The position numbers were made by a program, and so were the translations under genes. A DNA stretch of 64,000 nt from Bacteroidota bacterium. Lineage in GTDB: Bacteria > Bacteroidota > Bacteroidia > Flavobacteriales > Flavobacteriaceae. The stretch covers positions 1 through 64,000 of the forward strand of contig JAQCDS010000007.1 of NCBI GenBank assembly GCA_027620655.1. The letters are read 5' to 3'. This document shows, one piece after another, positions 17,895 to 28,323 of this stretch. Numbering within the stretch: position 1 is the stretch's first letter; each line of letters begins with the position of its first letter. The notes under the pieces were generated by a model. It was not told the DNA's origin, did no database searches, and saw only the letters and a program-made list of their open reading frames with translations.

Positions 17895-19361
17895 CTAAAC
17901 TCTTGGCAAATCATTTTCGTCTTTGAGTGGCAAGTCAGAAGTCCCCATCAAAAATGCGTCAATATGATGCGCAGATTGACGGCCTTCTGAAATCGCCCAA
18001 ACAATAAGCGATTGTCCTCTTCTAATATCTCCAGCAGCAAAAACACCAGGAATATTAGTTTTGTAATCTTTGGTTGTGGCTTTGATATTAGTTCTAAAGT
18101 CAGTATCTAAGTCTAATTGCTGCACAAGGTCAGAACCAGGTCCTGTAAATCCAAGTGCTAACAACACTAAATCACAAGGCCAAGTTTTTTCAGTTCCAGG
18201 AAGCTCTTTTAATTGAGGACGCTCTCCTTCTTTAAAAATCCATTCGACTTCGCAAGTTACCAAGCCTGTCAGATTACCATTTTCATCGCTTAAAAACTTT
18301 TTTGTAGAAACACTCCAATGACGTTCAACTCCTTCTTGATGCGAAGAACTTGTTTTCATTTTCATGGGCCAAAATGGCCAAGGCTGATGAGCTGGTCTTC
18401 CTTCTGTTGGTTTGTCTAGAATTTCGAAATTTGTAACACTTTTTGCACCGTGTCTATTTGAAGTCCCTATACAATCGGACCCCGTATCTCCTCCTCCTAT
18501 TACAATGACATTTTTTCCTTTAGCAGAAATAATTTCATCAAATGTTTTTAGGCCATCAACATATTCATTGTTGAGTTTCAAAAAGTCCATGGCCTGATGT
18601 ACTCCTTTTAAATCTGAACCGTCTACGGGAAGTACACGACTTGCTGTTGCACCACCACAAAGTAATAGAGCATCAAAATCAGATTGTAGAGATTCAACAG
18701 AAACATCTTCACCAACATTAGTGTTTGTTTTGAATACAATTCCTTCTTGTTCAAGGATTTCTATTCGTCTGTCAATTATTGATTTTTCAAGTTTAAAATC
18801 TGGAATTCCATAGCGCAACAATCCTCCTGCTTTTGCATCACGTTCAAAAACAGTGACAAGATGACCCGCGCGATTTAGTTGTTGTGCTGCTGCTAATCCA
18901 GATGGTCCAGAACCAACAACAGCTACTGTTTTTCCAGTTCTACTTGTTGGAATTTGTGGTTTTACCCATCCTTTTTCGAAAGCAATTTCAACAATGTTTT
19001 TTTCAATATTTTCAATACTAACAGGATCTTCATTGATGCCCAATACACAAGCTTGTTCGCATGGCGCTGGACATAATCGTCCAGTAAACTCTGGGAAGTT
19101 ATTTGTGGAATGCAAAATTTTTGCCGCTTTTTCCCAATTTCCTTGGTAAACATTGTCATTGAAATCAGGAATTAAATTTCCTAATGGACAACCACTGTGA
19201 CAAAATGGGATGCCACAATCCATGCATCGTGCACCTTGGTTTTTTAATTCTTTTTCTTTTAGGGGAATAGTAAATTCTTTGTAGTGCTTGACACGTTCTT
19301 TTACCGCATCATAAGCTTCATCTACACGTTTGTATTCCATAAAACCTGTGATTTTTCCCAT
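17895..19361 (-). CDS. gltD: Glutamate synthase small subunit (NADPH-GOGAT beta)
   Basis: A 488-residue beta subunit that takes electrons from NAD(P)H through FAD and passes them to the large subunit, which makes two glutamates from glutamine and 2-oxoglutarate. The N-terminal Fe-S ligand cysteines are present (CMDCGIPFCHSGCPL near residues 41-55 and RLCPAPCEQAC near 95-105). The FAD Rossmann motif VGSGPSGLAAAQ lies near 150 and the pyridine-nucleotide motif IGGGDTGSDCIG near 290. The final GVFAAGDIRRGQSL is the FAD-contact region. The gene is 4 bp downstream of gltB, so the two are cotranscribed with gltB first. Confidence 0.97.
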   Translation of the reverse strand: MGKITGFMEYKRVDEAYDAVKERVKHYKEFTIPLKEKELKNQGARCMDCGIPFCHSGCPLGNLIPDFNDNVYQGNWEKAAKILHSTNNFPEFTGRLCPAPCEQACVLGINEDPVSIENIEKNIVEIAFEKGWVKPQIPTSRTGKTVAVVGSGPSGLAAAQQLNRAGHLVTVFERDAKAGGLLRYGIPDFKLEKSIIDRRIEILEQEGIVFKTNTNVGEDVSVESLQSDFDALLLCGGATASRVLPVDGSDLKGVHQAMDFLKLNNEYVDGLKTFDEIISAKGKNVIVIGGGDTGSDCIGTSNRHGAKSVTNFEILDKPTEGRPAHQPWPFWPMKMKTSSSHQEGVERHWSVSTKKFLSDENGNLTGLVTCEVEWIFKEGERPQLKELPGTEKTWPCDLVLLALGFTGPGSDLVQQLDLDTDFRTNIKATTKDYKTNIPGVFAAGDIRRGQSLIVWAISEGRQSAHHIDAFLMGTSDLPLKDENDLPRV

Positions 19362-19365
19362 AGTA

Positions 19366-22300
19366 TTATTTTTTTATGAGGTTTTCTTCTTCTAATCTGA
19401 TTAGTGCTTGTCTGTATTCTTCTGGCAGTACACGAATAAAATCTTTGACTGCGGTTTCCCATTGTTCCAAAATGCGTTGTGCTAGTGGGCTTAATGTTGT
19501 ATTGTAATGGTTTTCAATTAATGTTCTTAATTCTTGAACATGTGCATCATCTTTAAGAGGATCTAAATTGAGTCCCTCCTGATTGCATTTGCTTTTGAAT
19601 GTTTTATTTGGATCATAGACATAAGCGATTCCACCACTCATACCAGCTCCAAAATTACGACCAACTTCACCCAGAACAACCGCAACTCCTCCTGTCATAT
19701 ATTCACAACCATGGTCTCCAATGCCTTCTACAACAGCTGTAGCACCTGAGTTTCTAACACAAAAACGCTCACCTGCTTTTCCATTGATATAGGCTTCACC
19801 AGAAGTTGCTCCATACAACGCTACATTTCCAATAATAATATTTTCCTCAGGAACAATAGTGGATTCATCTGGGATACGTACTGTAATCTTCGCTCCAGAT
19901 AAACCTTTCCCTAAATAATCATTGGTATTACCAATCACATTGAGCGTTAATCCTTTTGTTGCAAAAGCTCCAAAACTCTGACCTGCAGAGCCTTTAAAAT
20001 TGATTTTTAAAGTATTCTCTGGCAACCCTTGAGCTCCATATATTTTTGAAATTTCATTACTTAAAATTGCGCCTACAGCTCTATTTTCATTATTTATTTT
20101 TAAATCCAAAACTGTTGGCTCTTTTCTAAATAAAGCTGGATGAGCTTTATCAATAATTTCAAAATCCAAAGCACGTTCAAGTTGATGATCTTGTGACTCT
20201 GTATTGAAAATATCTACATTTTCATCTACCTCAACTTTATGAAGAATTGGTGTAAGGTCTATTCCTCTTGATTTGTAATGTTCAATTGCTGTATTGCGGT
20301 CTAGCTTTTCAACTTTACCAACCATTTCATCAATAGTTCTAAACCCTAGTTTTGCCATAATTTCACGCAATTCCTGTGCAACGAAATACATGAAATTGAC
20401 AACATGTTCTGGCTTTCCTTTAAATTTTTTACGCAATTCTGGATTTTGAGTTGCAATCCCAACTGGGCATGTATTTAGGTGACAAGCTCTCATCATAATG
20501 CATCCAGATGCGACTAATGGTGCAGTTGCAAAACCGAATTCTTCAGCACCTAAAAGGCAAGCTACCGCAACATCTCTTCCTGTTTTCAATTGACCATCAC
20601 ATTCTACAACAATTCTACTTCTCAAATCATTCATGACTAGGGTTTGTTGCGCTTCAGCAAGCCCCAATTCCCATGGCAATCCAGCGTGTTTTAATGATGT
20701 TAATGGAGATGCTCCTGTTCCGCCATCATAACCTGAAATCAAAACGACATCTGCCTTTGCTTTGGCTACACCAGCCGCTACAGTTCCAACACCAACCTCT
20801 GATACTAGTTTTACATTGATACGCGCCTCTCGATTTGCGGATTTTAAATCATAAATCAACTGTGATAAATCTTCAATAGAATATATATCGTGGTGTGGTG
20901 GTGGCGAAATTAGACCTACATAAGGTGTAGAGTTTCTTGTTTTTGCAATATCAGGGTTTACTTTTGGTCCTGGCAATTGTCCTCCCTCCCCTGGTTTGGC
21001 ACCTTGTGCCATTTTAATTTGAATTTCTTTGGCATTGGTCAAATAATTTGATGTAACACCAAATCGTCCTGAAGCCACCTGTTTTATGGCACTATTCTTC
21101 CAATCGCCATTAGCATTTTTGTAAAAACGCTCTTGATCTTCACCACCTTCTCCAGAATTGCTCTTTCCACCAATTCTGTTCATTGCAATAGCCAAATTTT
21201 CATGGGCTTCTTTACTAATAGAACCATAAGACATTGCACCTGTTTTAAAACGCTTAACAATGCTTGTCCATGGCTCTACTTCTTCTAAAGGGATAGGATC
21301 GTAATTTGTAAATTCAAACAAACCTCGAATCGTCATGAGTTGTTTGGATTGATTATTAATCAACTCCGAATATTCCTTATATTTTTGAGGCTTATTTGTT
21401 CGAACCGAATCTTGAAGTTTGGCAATAGAAAGTGGATTAAACAAATGATGCTCTCCATTTCTTCTCCAACGGTATTGGCCTCCCATTTCTAAATCTAGGT
21501 TGGCATCAATTGCTTTTTTGACATAAGCAGAGGCATAACGCTTAGAAATTTCTTTTTCTAATTGGTGCAAATCTACACCTTGAATTCGGGTTGCAGTTTT
21601 TGGAAAATATTTGTCAACCACATTTGTATTGATTCCAATACATTCAAATAATTGTGATCCGCGATAAGAATTTAGTGTAGAGATACCAATCTTGTTCATC
21701 ACCTTTAAAATCCCTTTACCAACGGCTTTGTTATAATTGGCAATGGCTTTTTCTGTATCTGCTTTTGGGTCAAGATTTAAAACTTCATCTTCAATAATTT
21801 CGTTAACCATATAAGGATTTATAGCACTTGCGCCATAGCCAAACAGCAATGCAAAGTGATGAACTTCTCTAGGCTCAGCAGATTCTATTATGATGCTGAT
21901 TTTAGAACGTTTTCCTAATTTCTGTAATCCGCTGTTGATGAACGAACAGGCCAAAAGAGCAGGAATAGGTGCTTTGTCTTTTGAAACTTTTCTGTCGGAT
22001 AAAATCAAAATATTAGTCCCATTATCAACATGAGAAGAGACTGTTTTTAAAAGTTCATCCAAAGCATCTTCCAAACCATTGTGTCCTTTGTTTATGTCGT
22101 ATAAAATAGGAACAGAAGAAATTTTAAAGTTGGGATTATCGAAACTTTTAATTTTATCCAAATCCTGTTTAGAAATCACAGGATTTTGAATTTTTAATTT
22201 TTTACAATGCGCTTCATTGATTTCAAAAATATTATGATCACTGCCTAGAGTTAGGCTAATATCTGTAATCAACTCCTCGCGAATACCATCTAATGGAGGG

Positions 22301-23865
22301 TTAGTCACTTGGGCAAATAACTGCTTGAAATAATTATATATCAATTGTGGCTTTTCAGACAAAAGTGCTAGTGGGGTATCACTTCCCATAGAGCCTATTG
22401 GTTCTTTGGCTTGATTGGCCATCGGTAATATGATTGTTTTGATATCTTCTTGGGTATATCCAAAAAGTACTTTTCTTTTATCTAAAGACTCTTGATCGAG
22501 GAAAATTGGGCAATCATTATAAGGGATTTGCTTCAAATAAACAAGTTGGTCATCGAGCCATTTGCGATATGGTTTTTGTGCGGCAATGTGTTCTTTGATT
22601 TCTTCATCATTAACAATCCGACCTTCGTTCATATCCACAAGGAACATTTTGCCAGGCTCCAAACGCCCATGATGAGCAACATTTTCTGGTGCCAACTCAA
22701 TGACTCCAATCTCCGAAGACATAATAACATAACCATCTTTTGTAACAGAATAGCGCGATGGTCTAAGTCCGTTTCTATCCAAAACAGCACCAATATAATT
22801 ACCATCTGTGAAAGGAATTGAAGCAGGTCCATCCCATGGTTCCATCAAACAGGAGTTGTATTCATAAAATGCCTTTTTTGTAGAAGACATTTCATCATTT
22901 TTTTCCCATGCTTCAGGGATAAGCATCATCATTACTTCTGGCAAAGAGCGGCCTGTCATTAATAATAACTCCACAGCCATATCCATAGATGCTGAATCTG
23001 ATTTATTTGGAAGAATTATTGGTAATACAGAGTTGATATCTTCACCAAACCAATCACTTTTAAGCAATGCCTCTCTAGAAAGCATTCGAGATACATTACC
23101 ACGAAGAGTGTTAATTTCTCCATTGTGACACATATATCGAAAAGGTTGTGCCAAATCCCAAGTTGGAAACGTGTTCGTCGAAAAACGTTGATGAACCAAT
23201 GCAAGTCGTGTTACAAATAAAGGATTTTCTAAATCTCTATAATAAAGTTTTATATCTTCAGGAATAAGCAGTCCTTTATAAATAATAACTTTTGTTGAAA
23301 GACTCGGTAAATAGAAAAAATTACTTTCAGAAAGTTTAGAATTATAAATTTCGTGTTCAGCTTTTTTGCGCGCAATAAAAAGTTTTAAATTAAAATTAAA
23401 ATCATCTTGCTGTTCATTATTTTTGGTGATAAAGATTTGTTTTACTTCAGGTTCAGTTTCCTGAGCGATAGTTCCAAGAACAGAAGGGTCAACTGGAACT
23501 TCTCTCCAGCCCAAAACATTAAGTCCTTGTTCCTTTATATATTTTTCAAAAACAGAGATACAATAATTTCTTTGGTTCTCTTTTTTGGGTAAAAACACGT
23601 TACCCGCTGCATACTGTCCAAAACTTGGTAAATCAAAAGGACAATCATTGACAAAAAGCTCGTGAGGGATATCAGTGAGAATTCCTGCACCATCACCTGT
23701 TTTTCCATCAGAACTAACTGCTCCTCTGTGTTCTAGGCGTTCCAAAATCTGAAGCGCCTTATGAATAATATCATTAGATTTATTTCCTTCTAAACTACAA
23801 ATGAATCCTGCACCACAATTATCGTGCTCGAATTCTGGCAAATACATTCCTTGTTTTTTCAACAT
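19366..23865 (-). CDS. gltB: Glutamate synthase large subunit (GOGAT alpha)
   Basis: A 1499-residue alpha subunit, full family length. The class II glutamine amidotransferase domain begins at Cys17 after a 16-residue propeptide (HDNCGAGF); cleavage would expose the catalytic cysteine. The central domain leads to the FMN-binding synthase barrel ([28 protein letters not shown]). The 3Fe-4S ligands lie in [15 protein letters not shown] near residue 1125, and the gltB C-terminal beta-helix contains [11 protein letters not shown] and [13 protein letters not shown]. It is cytoplasmic and central to ammonium assimilation. Transcription probably starts from the weak promoter at 23907-23939. The divergent gene, 440 bp away, is a porin with paired palindromic operators. 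Confidence 0.97.
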   Translation of the reverse strand: MLKKQGMYLPEFEHDNCGAGFICSLEGNKSNDIIHKALQILERLEHRGAVSSDGKTGDGAGILTDIPHELFVNDCPFDLPSFGQYAAGNVFLPKKENQRNYCISVFEKYIKEQGLNVLGWREVPVDPSVLGTIAQETEPEVKQIFITKNNEQQDDFNFNLKLFIARKKAEHEIYNSKLSESNFFYLPSLSTKVIIYKGLLIPEDIKLYYRDLENPLFVTRLALVHQRFSTNTFPTWDLAQPFRYMCHNGEINTLRGNVSRMLSREALLKSDWFGEDINSVLPIILPNKSDSASMDMAVELLLMTGRSLPEVMMMLIPEAWEKNDEMSSTKKAFYEYNSCLMEPWDGPASIPFTDGNYIGAVLDRNGLRPSRYSVTKDGYVIMSSEIGVIELAPENVAHHGRLEPGKMFLVDMNEGRIVNDEEIKEHIAAQKPYRKWLDDQLVYLKQIPYNDCPIFLDQESLDKRKVLFGYTQEDIKTIILPMANQAKEPIGSMGSDTPLALLSEKPQLIYNYFKQLFAQVTNPPLDGIREELITDISLTLGSDHNIFEINEAHCKKLKIQNPVISKQDLDKIKSFDNPNFKISSVPILYDINKGHNGLEDALDELLKTVSSHVDNGTNILILSDRKVSKDKAPIPALLACSFINSGLQKLGKRSKISIIIESAEPREVHHFALLFGYGASAINPYMVNEIIEDEVLNLDPKADTEKAIANYNKAVGKGILKVMNKIGISTLNSYRGSQLFECIGINTNVVDKYFPKTATRIQGVDLHQLEKEISKRYASAYVKKAIDANLDLEMGGQYRWRRNGEHHLFNPLSIAKLQDSVRTNKPQKYKEYSELINNQSKQLMTIRGLFEFTNYDPIPLEEVEPWTSIVKRFKTGAMSYGSISKEAHENLAIAMNRIGGKSNSGEGGEDQERFYKNANGDWKNSAIKQVASGRFGVTSNYLTNAKEIQIKMAQGAKPGEGGQLPGPKVNPDIAKTRNSTPYVGLISPPPHHDIYSIEDLSQLIYDLKSANREARINVKLVSEVGVGTVAAGVAKAKADVVLISGYDGGTGASPLTSLKHAGLPWELGLAEAQQTLVMNDLRSRIVVECDGQLKTGRDVAVACLLGAEEFGFATAPLVASGCIMMRACHLNTCPVGIATQNPELRKKFKGKPEHVVNFMYFVAQELREIMAKLGFRTIDEMVGKVEKLDRNTAIEHYKSRGIDLTPILHKVEVDENVDIFNTESQDHQLERALDFEIIDKAHPALFRKEPTVLDLKINNENRAVGAILSNEISKIYGAQGLPENTLKINFKGSAGQSFGAFATKGLTLNVIGNTNDYLGKGLSGAKITVRIPDESTIVPEENIIIGNVALYGATSGEAYINGKAGERFCVRNSGATAVVEGIGDHGCEYMTGGVAVVLGEVGRNFGAGMSGGIAYVYDPNKTFKSKCNQEGLNLDPLKDDAHVQELRTLIENHYNTTLSPLAQRILEQWETAVKDFIRVLPEEYRQALIRLEEENLIKK

Positions 23866-23906
23866 ATGCTTGGTTTTAAATTGTTAGTTTTCAACAAAAT
23901 AGAGAC

Positions 23907-23939
23907 GAAATATAAGAACAAAAACAGGACTGATAACAA
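23907..23939 (-). promoter_or_regulatory. Putative gltBD promoter
   Basis: Minus strand: TTG at 23937-23939, a 22-bp spacer, then TATATTTC at 23907-23914, one mismatch from TAnnTTTG. The position, about 42 bp upstream of the gltB ATG, is plausible. Confidence 0.4.
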
Positions 23940-24176
23940 TGTTTAATAAATTATTATGATTTTAATATTTTAAAGGCTTTAAAATGTATTTTAGATATTT
24001 TGACCCTATTGTTTTTGATGAATTATTAATGCCTTTTTTTCAAAATTTCAAATTTCAGCATAGCTTATATTAAATCAAAATTCACAATTATTTCTTACCA
24101 AAAATCATCAAAAATTGACTTTATGCGAAAAATCATAATGTGAATTTGATAATTTTCCTAATAATTTATATAACAC

Positions 24177-24193
24177 CCCTAAAATAAATAGGG
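24177..24193. promoter_or_regulatory. Palindromic operator-like site 1 (CCCTA-N7-TAGGG)
   Basis: The site reads CCCTAAAATAAATAGGG, a two-fold symmetric CCCTA/TAGGG pair with an AT spacer. Its centre (24185) is 52.5 bp from the centre of site 2, which is five helical turns. Because both sites are palindromic, together they also form a 20-bp inverted repeat with a 34-bp loop. A dimeric regulator is inferred; none is identified. Confidence 0.55.
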
Positions 24194-24229
24194 TTAATTT
24201 TATTAAGTACATAAAAATAACATATAATA

Positions 24230-24245
24230 CCCTATTTATTTAGGG
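24230..24245. promoter_or_regulatory. Palindromic operator-like site 2 (CCCTA-N6-TAGGG)
   Basis: The site reads CCCTATTTATTTAGGG. Its centre lies about 40 bp before the predicted porin transcription start and occupies the place where a -33 TTG should be. This is the position expected for an activator that contacts RNA polymerase directly; repression is also possible. Confidence 0.55.
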
Positions 24246-24263
24246 GTTTATGTGTTTATGACG

Positions 24264-24271
24264 TAAGTTTG
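24264..24271 (+). promoter_or_regulatory. -7 element of the porin gene
   Basis: TAAGTTTG is an exact TAnnTTTG match, 36 bp before the ATG at 24307. There is no TTG at the -33 distance; operator site 2 is there instead, suggesting factor-dependent transcription. Confidence 0.6.
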
Positions 24272-24306
24272 GGGCATTAATCACTAAAAATTAAACTAAT
24301 TTTATT

Positions 24307-25281
24307 ATGAAAAAGATTTTTACACTATTAACGATTGCAGCTTCTTTTGCTGCTTTTGCACAAGATGAAGAGAAAACACTTTCTATTTCTGGAACCGTTG
24401 ATGCTTATTACCAATCAAACTTGTCAGCTGGTGATGACGTTACGCAGTCTTTCGGAACTTCTTTTGCAGATGAAACAGGTTTTGCTTTGGGTATGGCAAA
24501 CCTCATTGCTTCTTATGAAGGCGAAAAAACAGGTGTTGTTGCCGATGTTGTTTTTGGACCAAGAGCAGATGCAGCTGTTGGAGGGTACAACCTTAACCAA
24601 TTGTATGCGTACTGGAACGTATCTGAATCTACTACACTTACTATTGGTCGTTTCAATACATATCTAGGTTATGAAGTTATTTCTCCTGCAGGAAACTTTA
24701 ACTACAGTACGTCTTATTTATTTTCTAACGGACCATTTTCACATGTTGGTTTAAAAGCTGACTTTGATTTAGGAAGCGATGTAAGCTTAATGCTTGCTTT
24801 AATGAACCCTACAGATGTTAATAACAACACAACAGGTGGATATGCTTTAGGTGCTCAGTTAGGATATGCAGGTCAGTACCTTAACCTTTATTATGATGAC
24901 GAAGAAGTATTAGGATTTGAGATCGACTATACTGGTGGATTTGACCTTTCAGATGACTTCTTTTTAGGGATCAATGGTGCTTACCAAGTGAGTGACGATG
25001 CTGGGTTCTACGGTGTTGCACTTTACCCACAACTAGCGGCTTCTGAAGATTTTTCAGTTGGCCTAAGAGGTGAAATTTTTGGATACCACGCTGATGGAAC
25101 AGATGATTTACCTAGCGTTTTTGCTGCTACACTTACAGGAAGCTACACTGTTGAAAACTTAACAATCAAGCCAGAAATCAGATTAGACTCTTGGAGTGAA
25201 ACTAAGCCTTACGTAGACAGTGATGGCGAAGCTTCAGATTCTTTAGCTGCATTTACAGTTGCTGCAATCTACAGCTTCTAA
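24307..25281 (+). CDS. Outer-membrane beta-barrel porin (BBP2-like)
   Basis: A 324-residue protein with a signal peptide (MKKIFTLLTIAASFAAFAQ). The rest is alternating amphipathic strands rich in Gly, Tyr and Asp, ending in an aromatic-terminated strand (AFTVAAIYSF), typical of an outer-membrane barrel in the porin-2 style. It contains GRFNTYLGYEV and YYDDEEVLGFEIDYTGGFDL. Codon choice (for example frequent GCT, GGT, AAC, CTT) looks more biased than its neighbours, which hints at high expression. Related flavobacterial porins sit near nitrogen genes; here it faces gltBD. The substrate is unknown, but diffusion of small nitrogen or carbon compounds would suit the setting. A strong terminator follows. 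Confidence 0.85.
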   Translation: MKKIFTLLTIAASFAAFAQDEEKTLSISGTVDAYYQSNLSAGDDVTQSFGTSFADETGFALGMANLIASYEGEKTGVVADVVFGPRADAAVGGYNLNQLYAYWNVSESTTLTIGRFNTYLGYEVISPAGNFNYSTSYLFSNGPFSHVGLKADFDLGSDVSLMLALMNPTDVNNNTTGGYALGAQLGYAGQYLNLYYDDEEVLGFEIDYTGGFDLSDDFFLGINGAYQVSDDAGFYGVALYPQLAASEDFSVGLRGEIFGYHADGTDDLPSVFAATLTGSYTVENLTIKPEIRLDSWSETKPYVDSDGEASDSLAAFTVAAIYSF

Positions 25282-25311
25282 GATATATAAAACATTTTTT
25301 TGTTTGTGATT

Positions 25312-25348
25312 AAAAAGTCCTTGGGTATTCGTACCTAGGGGCTTTTTT
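25312..25348 (+). terminator. Rho-independent terminator after the porin gene
   Basis: A 16-bp stem with several G-T pairs closes on the tetraloop TTCG (25328-25331) and is followed by T6. It lies 30 bp after the porin stop. Confidence 0.88.
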
Positions 25349-25449
25349 CGTTGAATAGAGTTAATTTACATCAAAGTAAATGAGACCATACTGCATTCTA
25401 ATTGATGATTTTTGAAAAACATCAATTTTCTTATTAATTATTTGGAAAG

Positions 25450-25480
25450 AAAAAACCCTAAAGCAAAATACTTTAGGGTT
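25450..25480 (-). terminator. Rho-independent terminator after ppc
   Basis: The perfect 10-bp stem AACCCTAAAG / CTTTAGGGTT with a 7-base loop is followed, on the minus strand, by a T-rich run. It lies 9 bp past the ppc stop. Confidence 0.88.
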
Positions 25481-25488
25481 ATGTTTTG

Positions 25489-28065
25489 TTAGGCAGAGTT
25501 TCTACTCGCATTGATAATACCGTAGAGTGTACGGGTTACAATTTTTTCAAAAACTTCAACTTGTTCCTTATCAACAGTTTTTTGTTTTTGAAGATGTTGA
25601 ATCTTCCTTAAAGCATATTGTTGTATGGTTACTAATGGCAGTACAATAGATTCTCGCATGTCTATTGAGGCCTTTCCGCTTGGCTCATTTTCCATCAACT
25701 CTTTGTAGCCTGTAATTTTTAGTAGTAGACGTAAAGTAAGTTGATATTCATTATAAATGATAGTCCAGAATTCACCAAATTCTTCATCATCGGCCATGTA
25801 TTTTGTCAAAGCAAAAAAGGATTTACTCAAAGACATCATACTATTTTCCAATAACGTTTTAAAGAAACTAGAATTATTGTAAAGCGCAACCACTTTATCT
25901 AGTTCTCCTCGTTCTTCAAAAGATTGAATGGCAGTACCTACACCAAAAAATCCAGGGACATTTTGTTTTAGCTGACTCCAAGATCCTACAAAAGGTATGG
26001 CTCTTAAATCTGAAAAAATCAAACGCTCTGAATTAGATCTTTTGGATGGACGACTACCGATATTAGCTTTTGCATAATATTTTAATGTACTGATACGCTC
26101 TAAATAAGGAATGAACTTTGGATGAGCTTTAAAGTCCTGATAGGTTTGATAACTCAAAGTAGCCAATTCATCCATAGTTTGACGGTCTTCATCTGAAAAT
26201 CCTTTGTTTTCTGAACCTAGACTGTTTGATAAACCAGAACTAATGAGTTGCTCCAAATTATATTTTGACGAATCTGGTGTTCCAAAATTAGAACTAATCG
26301 TTTGTCCTTGAATAGTAAGCTGAACTTCTTTATCCTCAATTGTTGGTCCTAAAGAAGCATAAAACTGATGTGTTTTTCCTCCACCACGTGCTGGCGGTCC
26401 GCCTCGTCCATCAAAAAACACAACATCAATATTGTATTCTTTAGATACTTTAGTGAGGGCTTCTTTTGCTCTAAAAATTGCCCAATTCGCCATAAAATAC
26501 CCACCATCTTTTGTGCCATCTGAAAATCCTAGCATTATGGTTTGTTTTTGACCTCGAGACTTTAAGTGCGCTCTATAAGCTTTATTTGCATACAATTGCT
26601 CCATAACTTTTGGAGCGTTTTCCAAATCGGTTACTGTTTCAAACAAGGGTACAATATCTATAGAAAGTTTGTCATTGAACGCTACCAATTTTAACATGGC
26701 ATACAACTGCATGACATTTAGCGCTGTTTGGTTATTGCTAATAATATAGCGATGCGCCCCTTGTTCTCCATTGGTCTGTTGTATTTCCTTGACAACTTTA
26801 ATGGTTTGAAGCGTATTTTTAACCAATTCATCTTCAAAAACAGAAATATCCAATTCACCATCTACCCCGGACAACACATCAATTTGTTCACTTTCTGAAA
26901 GCTGATCATAATTTTTTGGGAAAATACCGTTATTTTTTTGCTGAGATTTTTCAACAATTTTTGAAAAGACTTTATGATGAATTCTACTATCCTGTCGAAT
27001 ATCAAGAGTTGCAAAATGGTGTCCAAAAAGCTGAATTTTATTAATCAAACTTGTAATTTCATTCAAATACAAAGAATGATGATCTCTTGAAACAACTTTT
27101 CGAATATCTTTTAATTCATTAACAAAAGCATCTAAATCAAAAACCCCAGGGTTGTTATAGCCATTGTATGCATCTTCTATCAATTGACCAACACGATCTT
27201 CAACCCCTCTAAACGTCAATTTTCGCTTGAGCTTTTTCAAATCTTTCGCGTAATTTTTTAAAATTGACTTTTTGAGTAATCCTGCTACTTTAAGTGTGGT
27301 GTCTGGAAGAACAAATGGATTTCCATCACGGTCACCACCTGGCCAAAAACCAATATTTATAATTTCATTTTTTATGACTTTATTGTCATAAATGTTCTGT
27401 TGAATATAATCAAATATTGATCCAAAAGAATCATAAAATACATTTTCGAGATACCATATTAAATTTACCGCCTCATCGTATGGGGTTGGTTTTTCATGTT
27501 TAAAAAATGGCGTTTTTCCTAGTTGGGCAAGCAAACCATTAATTCGGCTCAAATCGTTATCTTTTATAGCCTCAGTTAAATCGGTTATAATCCCCAAAAC
27601 TGAACCTGGATAAAACTGAGTAGGATGCGCTGTAAGTACAATTCGCACCTTAAATTCGTCCAAATAAGCTTTTAACTCATCCATTTTATTTTCCGAAAAA
27701 GCTTTTTCTTTTAAACTACGGAGCGTACCAATTCCGTCCATATTATTGATTACTGGAAAAGCTGCATCTTCAATGGCATCAAACAAAACCACCTGACGCT
27801 CAATGTATTGTATAAATCTAAACAATAATTTAATCTGGCTTTTCTTTGTGCGTCTTGCTTGGTATTTTTGAAAAAATGTATCTACAATTGTACTTGGATT
27901 ATCTCCAGCAGCGTAACCTTTTTCACAAGTTTCATGAAACAAAGGCAACAACACCCCTGTTTTAGTAATTTGGTCAAAAGGCAAAGTCATAAAGATACTG
28001 TTGTATATCTGAAATTTAGATAATACATTTTTTTTGAAACGCTCTAGTTTTGGTTGAACTGCCAT
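25489..28065 (-). CDS. ppc: Phosphoenolpyruvate carboxylase
   Basis: An 858-residue enzyme that fixes bicarbonate onto PEP to give oxaloacetate, replenishing the TCA cycle. Catalytic His147 is in VLTAHPTQFYPGS. Further landmarks are FWPGGDRDGNPF, LDIRQDSRIHH, LGFSDGTKDGGYFMANW, FFDGRGGPPARGGG and GSRPSKR. The C-terminus ends NASRNSA, where most families have RNTG or a close variant; this is probably tolerated in Bacteroidota enzymes. The -7-like TATCTTTA lies at 28087-28094. It is monocistronic with its own terminator. Together with gltBD it forms a carbon/nitrogen node. Confidence 0.96.
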   Translation of the reverse strand: MAVQPKLERFKKNVLSKFQIYNSIFMTLPFDQITKTGVLLPLFHETCEKGYAAGDNPSTIVDTFFQKYQARRTKKSQIKLLFRFIQYIERQVVLFDAIEDAAFPVINNMDGIGTLRSLKEKAFSENKMDELKAYLDEFKVRIVLTAHPTQFYPGSVLGIITDLTEAIKDNDLSRINGLLAQLGKTPFFKHEKPTPYDEAVNLIWYLENVFYDSFGSIFDYIQQNIYDNKVIKNEIINIGFWPGGDRDGNPFVLPDTTLKVAGLLKKSILKNYAKDLKKLKRKLTFRGVEDRVGQLIEDAYNGYNNPGVFDLDAFVNELKDIRKVVSRDHHSLYLNEITSLINKIQLFGHHFATLDIRQDSRIHHKVFSKIVEKSQQKNNGIFPKNYDQLSESEQIDVLSGVDGELDISVFEDELVKNTLQTIKVVKEIQQTNGEQGAHRYIISNNQTALNVMQLYAMLKLVAFNDKLSIDIVPLFETVTDLENAPKVMEQLYANKAYRAHLKSRGQKQTIMLGFSDGTKDGGYFMANWAIFRAKEALTKVSKEYNIDVVFFDGRGGPPARGGGKTHQFYASLGPTIEDKEVQLTIQGQTISSNFGTPDSSKYNLEQLISSGLSNSLGSENKGFSDEDRQTMDELATLSYQTYQDFKAHPKFIPYLERISTLKYYAKANIGSRPSKRSNSERLIFSDLRAIPFVGSWSQLKQNVPGFFGVGTAIQSFEERGELDKVVALYNNSSFFKTLLENSMMSLSKSFFALTKYMADDEEFGEFWTIIYNEYQLTLRLLLKITGYKELMENEPSGKASIDMRESIVLPLVTIQQYALRKIQHLQKQKTVDKEQVEVFEKIVTRTLYGIINASRNSA

Positions 28066-28086
28066 GAAAATTTATTAAATCGAGCG

Positions 28087-28094
28087 TAAAGATA
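28087..28094 (-). promoter_or_regulatory. Possible -7 element of ppc
   Basis: Minus-strand TATCTTTA differs from TAnnTTTG at the last base. The same octamer precedes csaA (36963) and bshC (42754) at comparable short distances, so it may be a local variant. No -33 element was found. Confidence 0.3.
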
Positions 28095-28323
28095 AGAAAG
28101 CTAACTTCTTAATACACTATGATTAATGCAAATTATGGATTTGGCAATTATAGGTGTTTAAATTGTTAATCATTCAAAAAAACAACTTCTTTTTTAAAGA
28201 TTTAAAACATTTTAAATAATGGCTTTAACCTGAAACAAAATTCCATTCACGAAAGAGCAAGCTAATTTTGTCATAAGATTTTTATCTCTTATTTTAGAAT
28301 TGTTATATTTAAATAAAAAATAA

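Larger units (their letters stand above)
23866..24306. other. 440-bp divergent intergenic region between gltB and the porin gene
   Basis: No gene was found in this very AT-rich stretch. It holds a putative gltB promoter on the left, two palindromic operator-like sites and a -7 element for the porin on the right. There is also an isolated half-site CCCTATT at 24004-24010. The stretch from 23940 to 24170 otherwise shows nothing recognisable. Confidence 0.7.

Noticed and set aside
24175-24247. Stem-loop as a rho-independent terminator for gltB or the porin
   Set aside because: The loop is 34 bases, no T tract follows, and the position is upstream of both genes; paired operator palindromes explain the symmetry better.
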